From: Gammaproteobacteria bacterium
Lineage (GTDB): Bacteria; Pseudomonadota; Gammaproteobacteria; Pseudomonadales; Pseudohongiellaceae
Length of the DNA stretch: 6,065 nucleotides
NCBI GenBank assembly: GCA_016762975.1
Contig: JAESUV010000214.1
Coordinates: forward strand, 12,607-18,671
Direction: 5' to 3'
The notes beneath the pieces are model-generated. The model saw only the letters and a list, made by a program, of their open reading frames with translations. It was not told the origin of the DNA and searched no databases. This document shows, in pieces, positions 6,044 to 6,065 of the stretch (position 1 is its first letter; the number at the start of each line of letters is the position of its first letter). A program made the position numbers and the translations under genes.

Positions 6044-6047
6044 AGGA
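6044..6047 (+). promoter_or_regulatory. Ribosome binding site (AGGA) of the gene starting at 6055
   Basis: AGGA at 6044-6047 sits seven bases before the ATG at 6055. It is a better match than that of most other genes in the window and supports a real gene start at the right edge. Confidence 0.6.
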
Positions 6048-6054
6048 CAACGCT

Positions 6055-6065
6055 ATGCCTCTCGA
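6055..6065 (+). CDS. Start of a downstream gene (only the first codons visible)
   Basis: An ATG at 6055 follows a well-spaced AGGA and begins 22 bases after the peptidase stop codon. Only Met-Pro-Leu and part of a fourth codon are inside the window, so nothing can be said about the product. Close same-strand spacing suggests co-transcription with the M24 peptidase. Confidence 0.5.

Overview
The window looks like a stretch of chromosome from a free-living Gram-negative bacterium. It has moderate GC content, ATG starts with only modest Shine-Dalgarno sequences, a Sec-exported M24 peptidase and a stand-alone receiver protein. A heterotrophic, possibly marine, gammaproteobacterium would fit, but no gene here settles the taxonomy and this is inference. 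I see no rRNA, tRNA, CRISPR array, insertion sequence or phage gene.

Layout, left to right. (1) Minus strand, running off the left edge: the N-terminal 220 codons of a short-chain dehydrogenase of the retinol-dehydrogenase-like type. (2) Plus strand, divergent from it: a 193-residue AhpD/carboxymuconolactone-decarboxylase-fold peroxidase-related protein with an intact E-x11-C-x2-C-x3-H active site. (3) Plus strand, after a 155-bp AT-rich gap: a 733-residue multidomain protein. Its metallo-beta-lactamase (MBL) domain carries an intact HxHxDH motif and is followed by a cyclic-nucleotide-binding (CNB) domain with a good phosphate-binding cassette. A second, degenerate CNB-like segment ends the protein, and the N-terminal segment looks like a dead copy of the MBL core. 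(4) Minus strand, convergent with it across a 23-bp gap: a 142-residue stand-alone response-regulator receiver with all catalytic residues and an acidic insertion next to the phosphorylation site. (5) A 391-bp region with a candidate promoter and hairpins for the receiver gene and one doubtful small ORF. (6) Plus strand: a complete, signal-peptide-bearing M24 (aminopeptidase P/prolidase-like) metallopeptidase. (7) The ribosome binding site and first codons of another plus-strand gene at the right edge.

How the genes may work together: the dehydrogenase and AhpD-like protein are general redox or detoxification genes. The most interesting pair is the MBL-CNB protein and the receiver that faces it. 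One reads as a possible cyclic-nucleotide-gated metal enzyme or sensor, the other as a phosphorylation switch with no output domain of its own, so they could form a small signalling module. That link rests only on adjacency and domain content. The peptidase probably acts in the periplasm on proline-containing peptides and shows no clear functional tie to the others.
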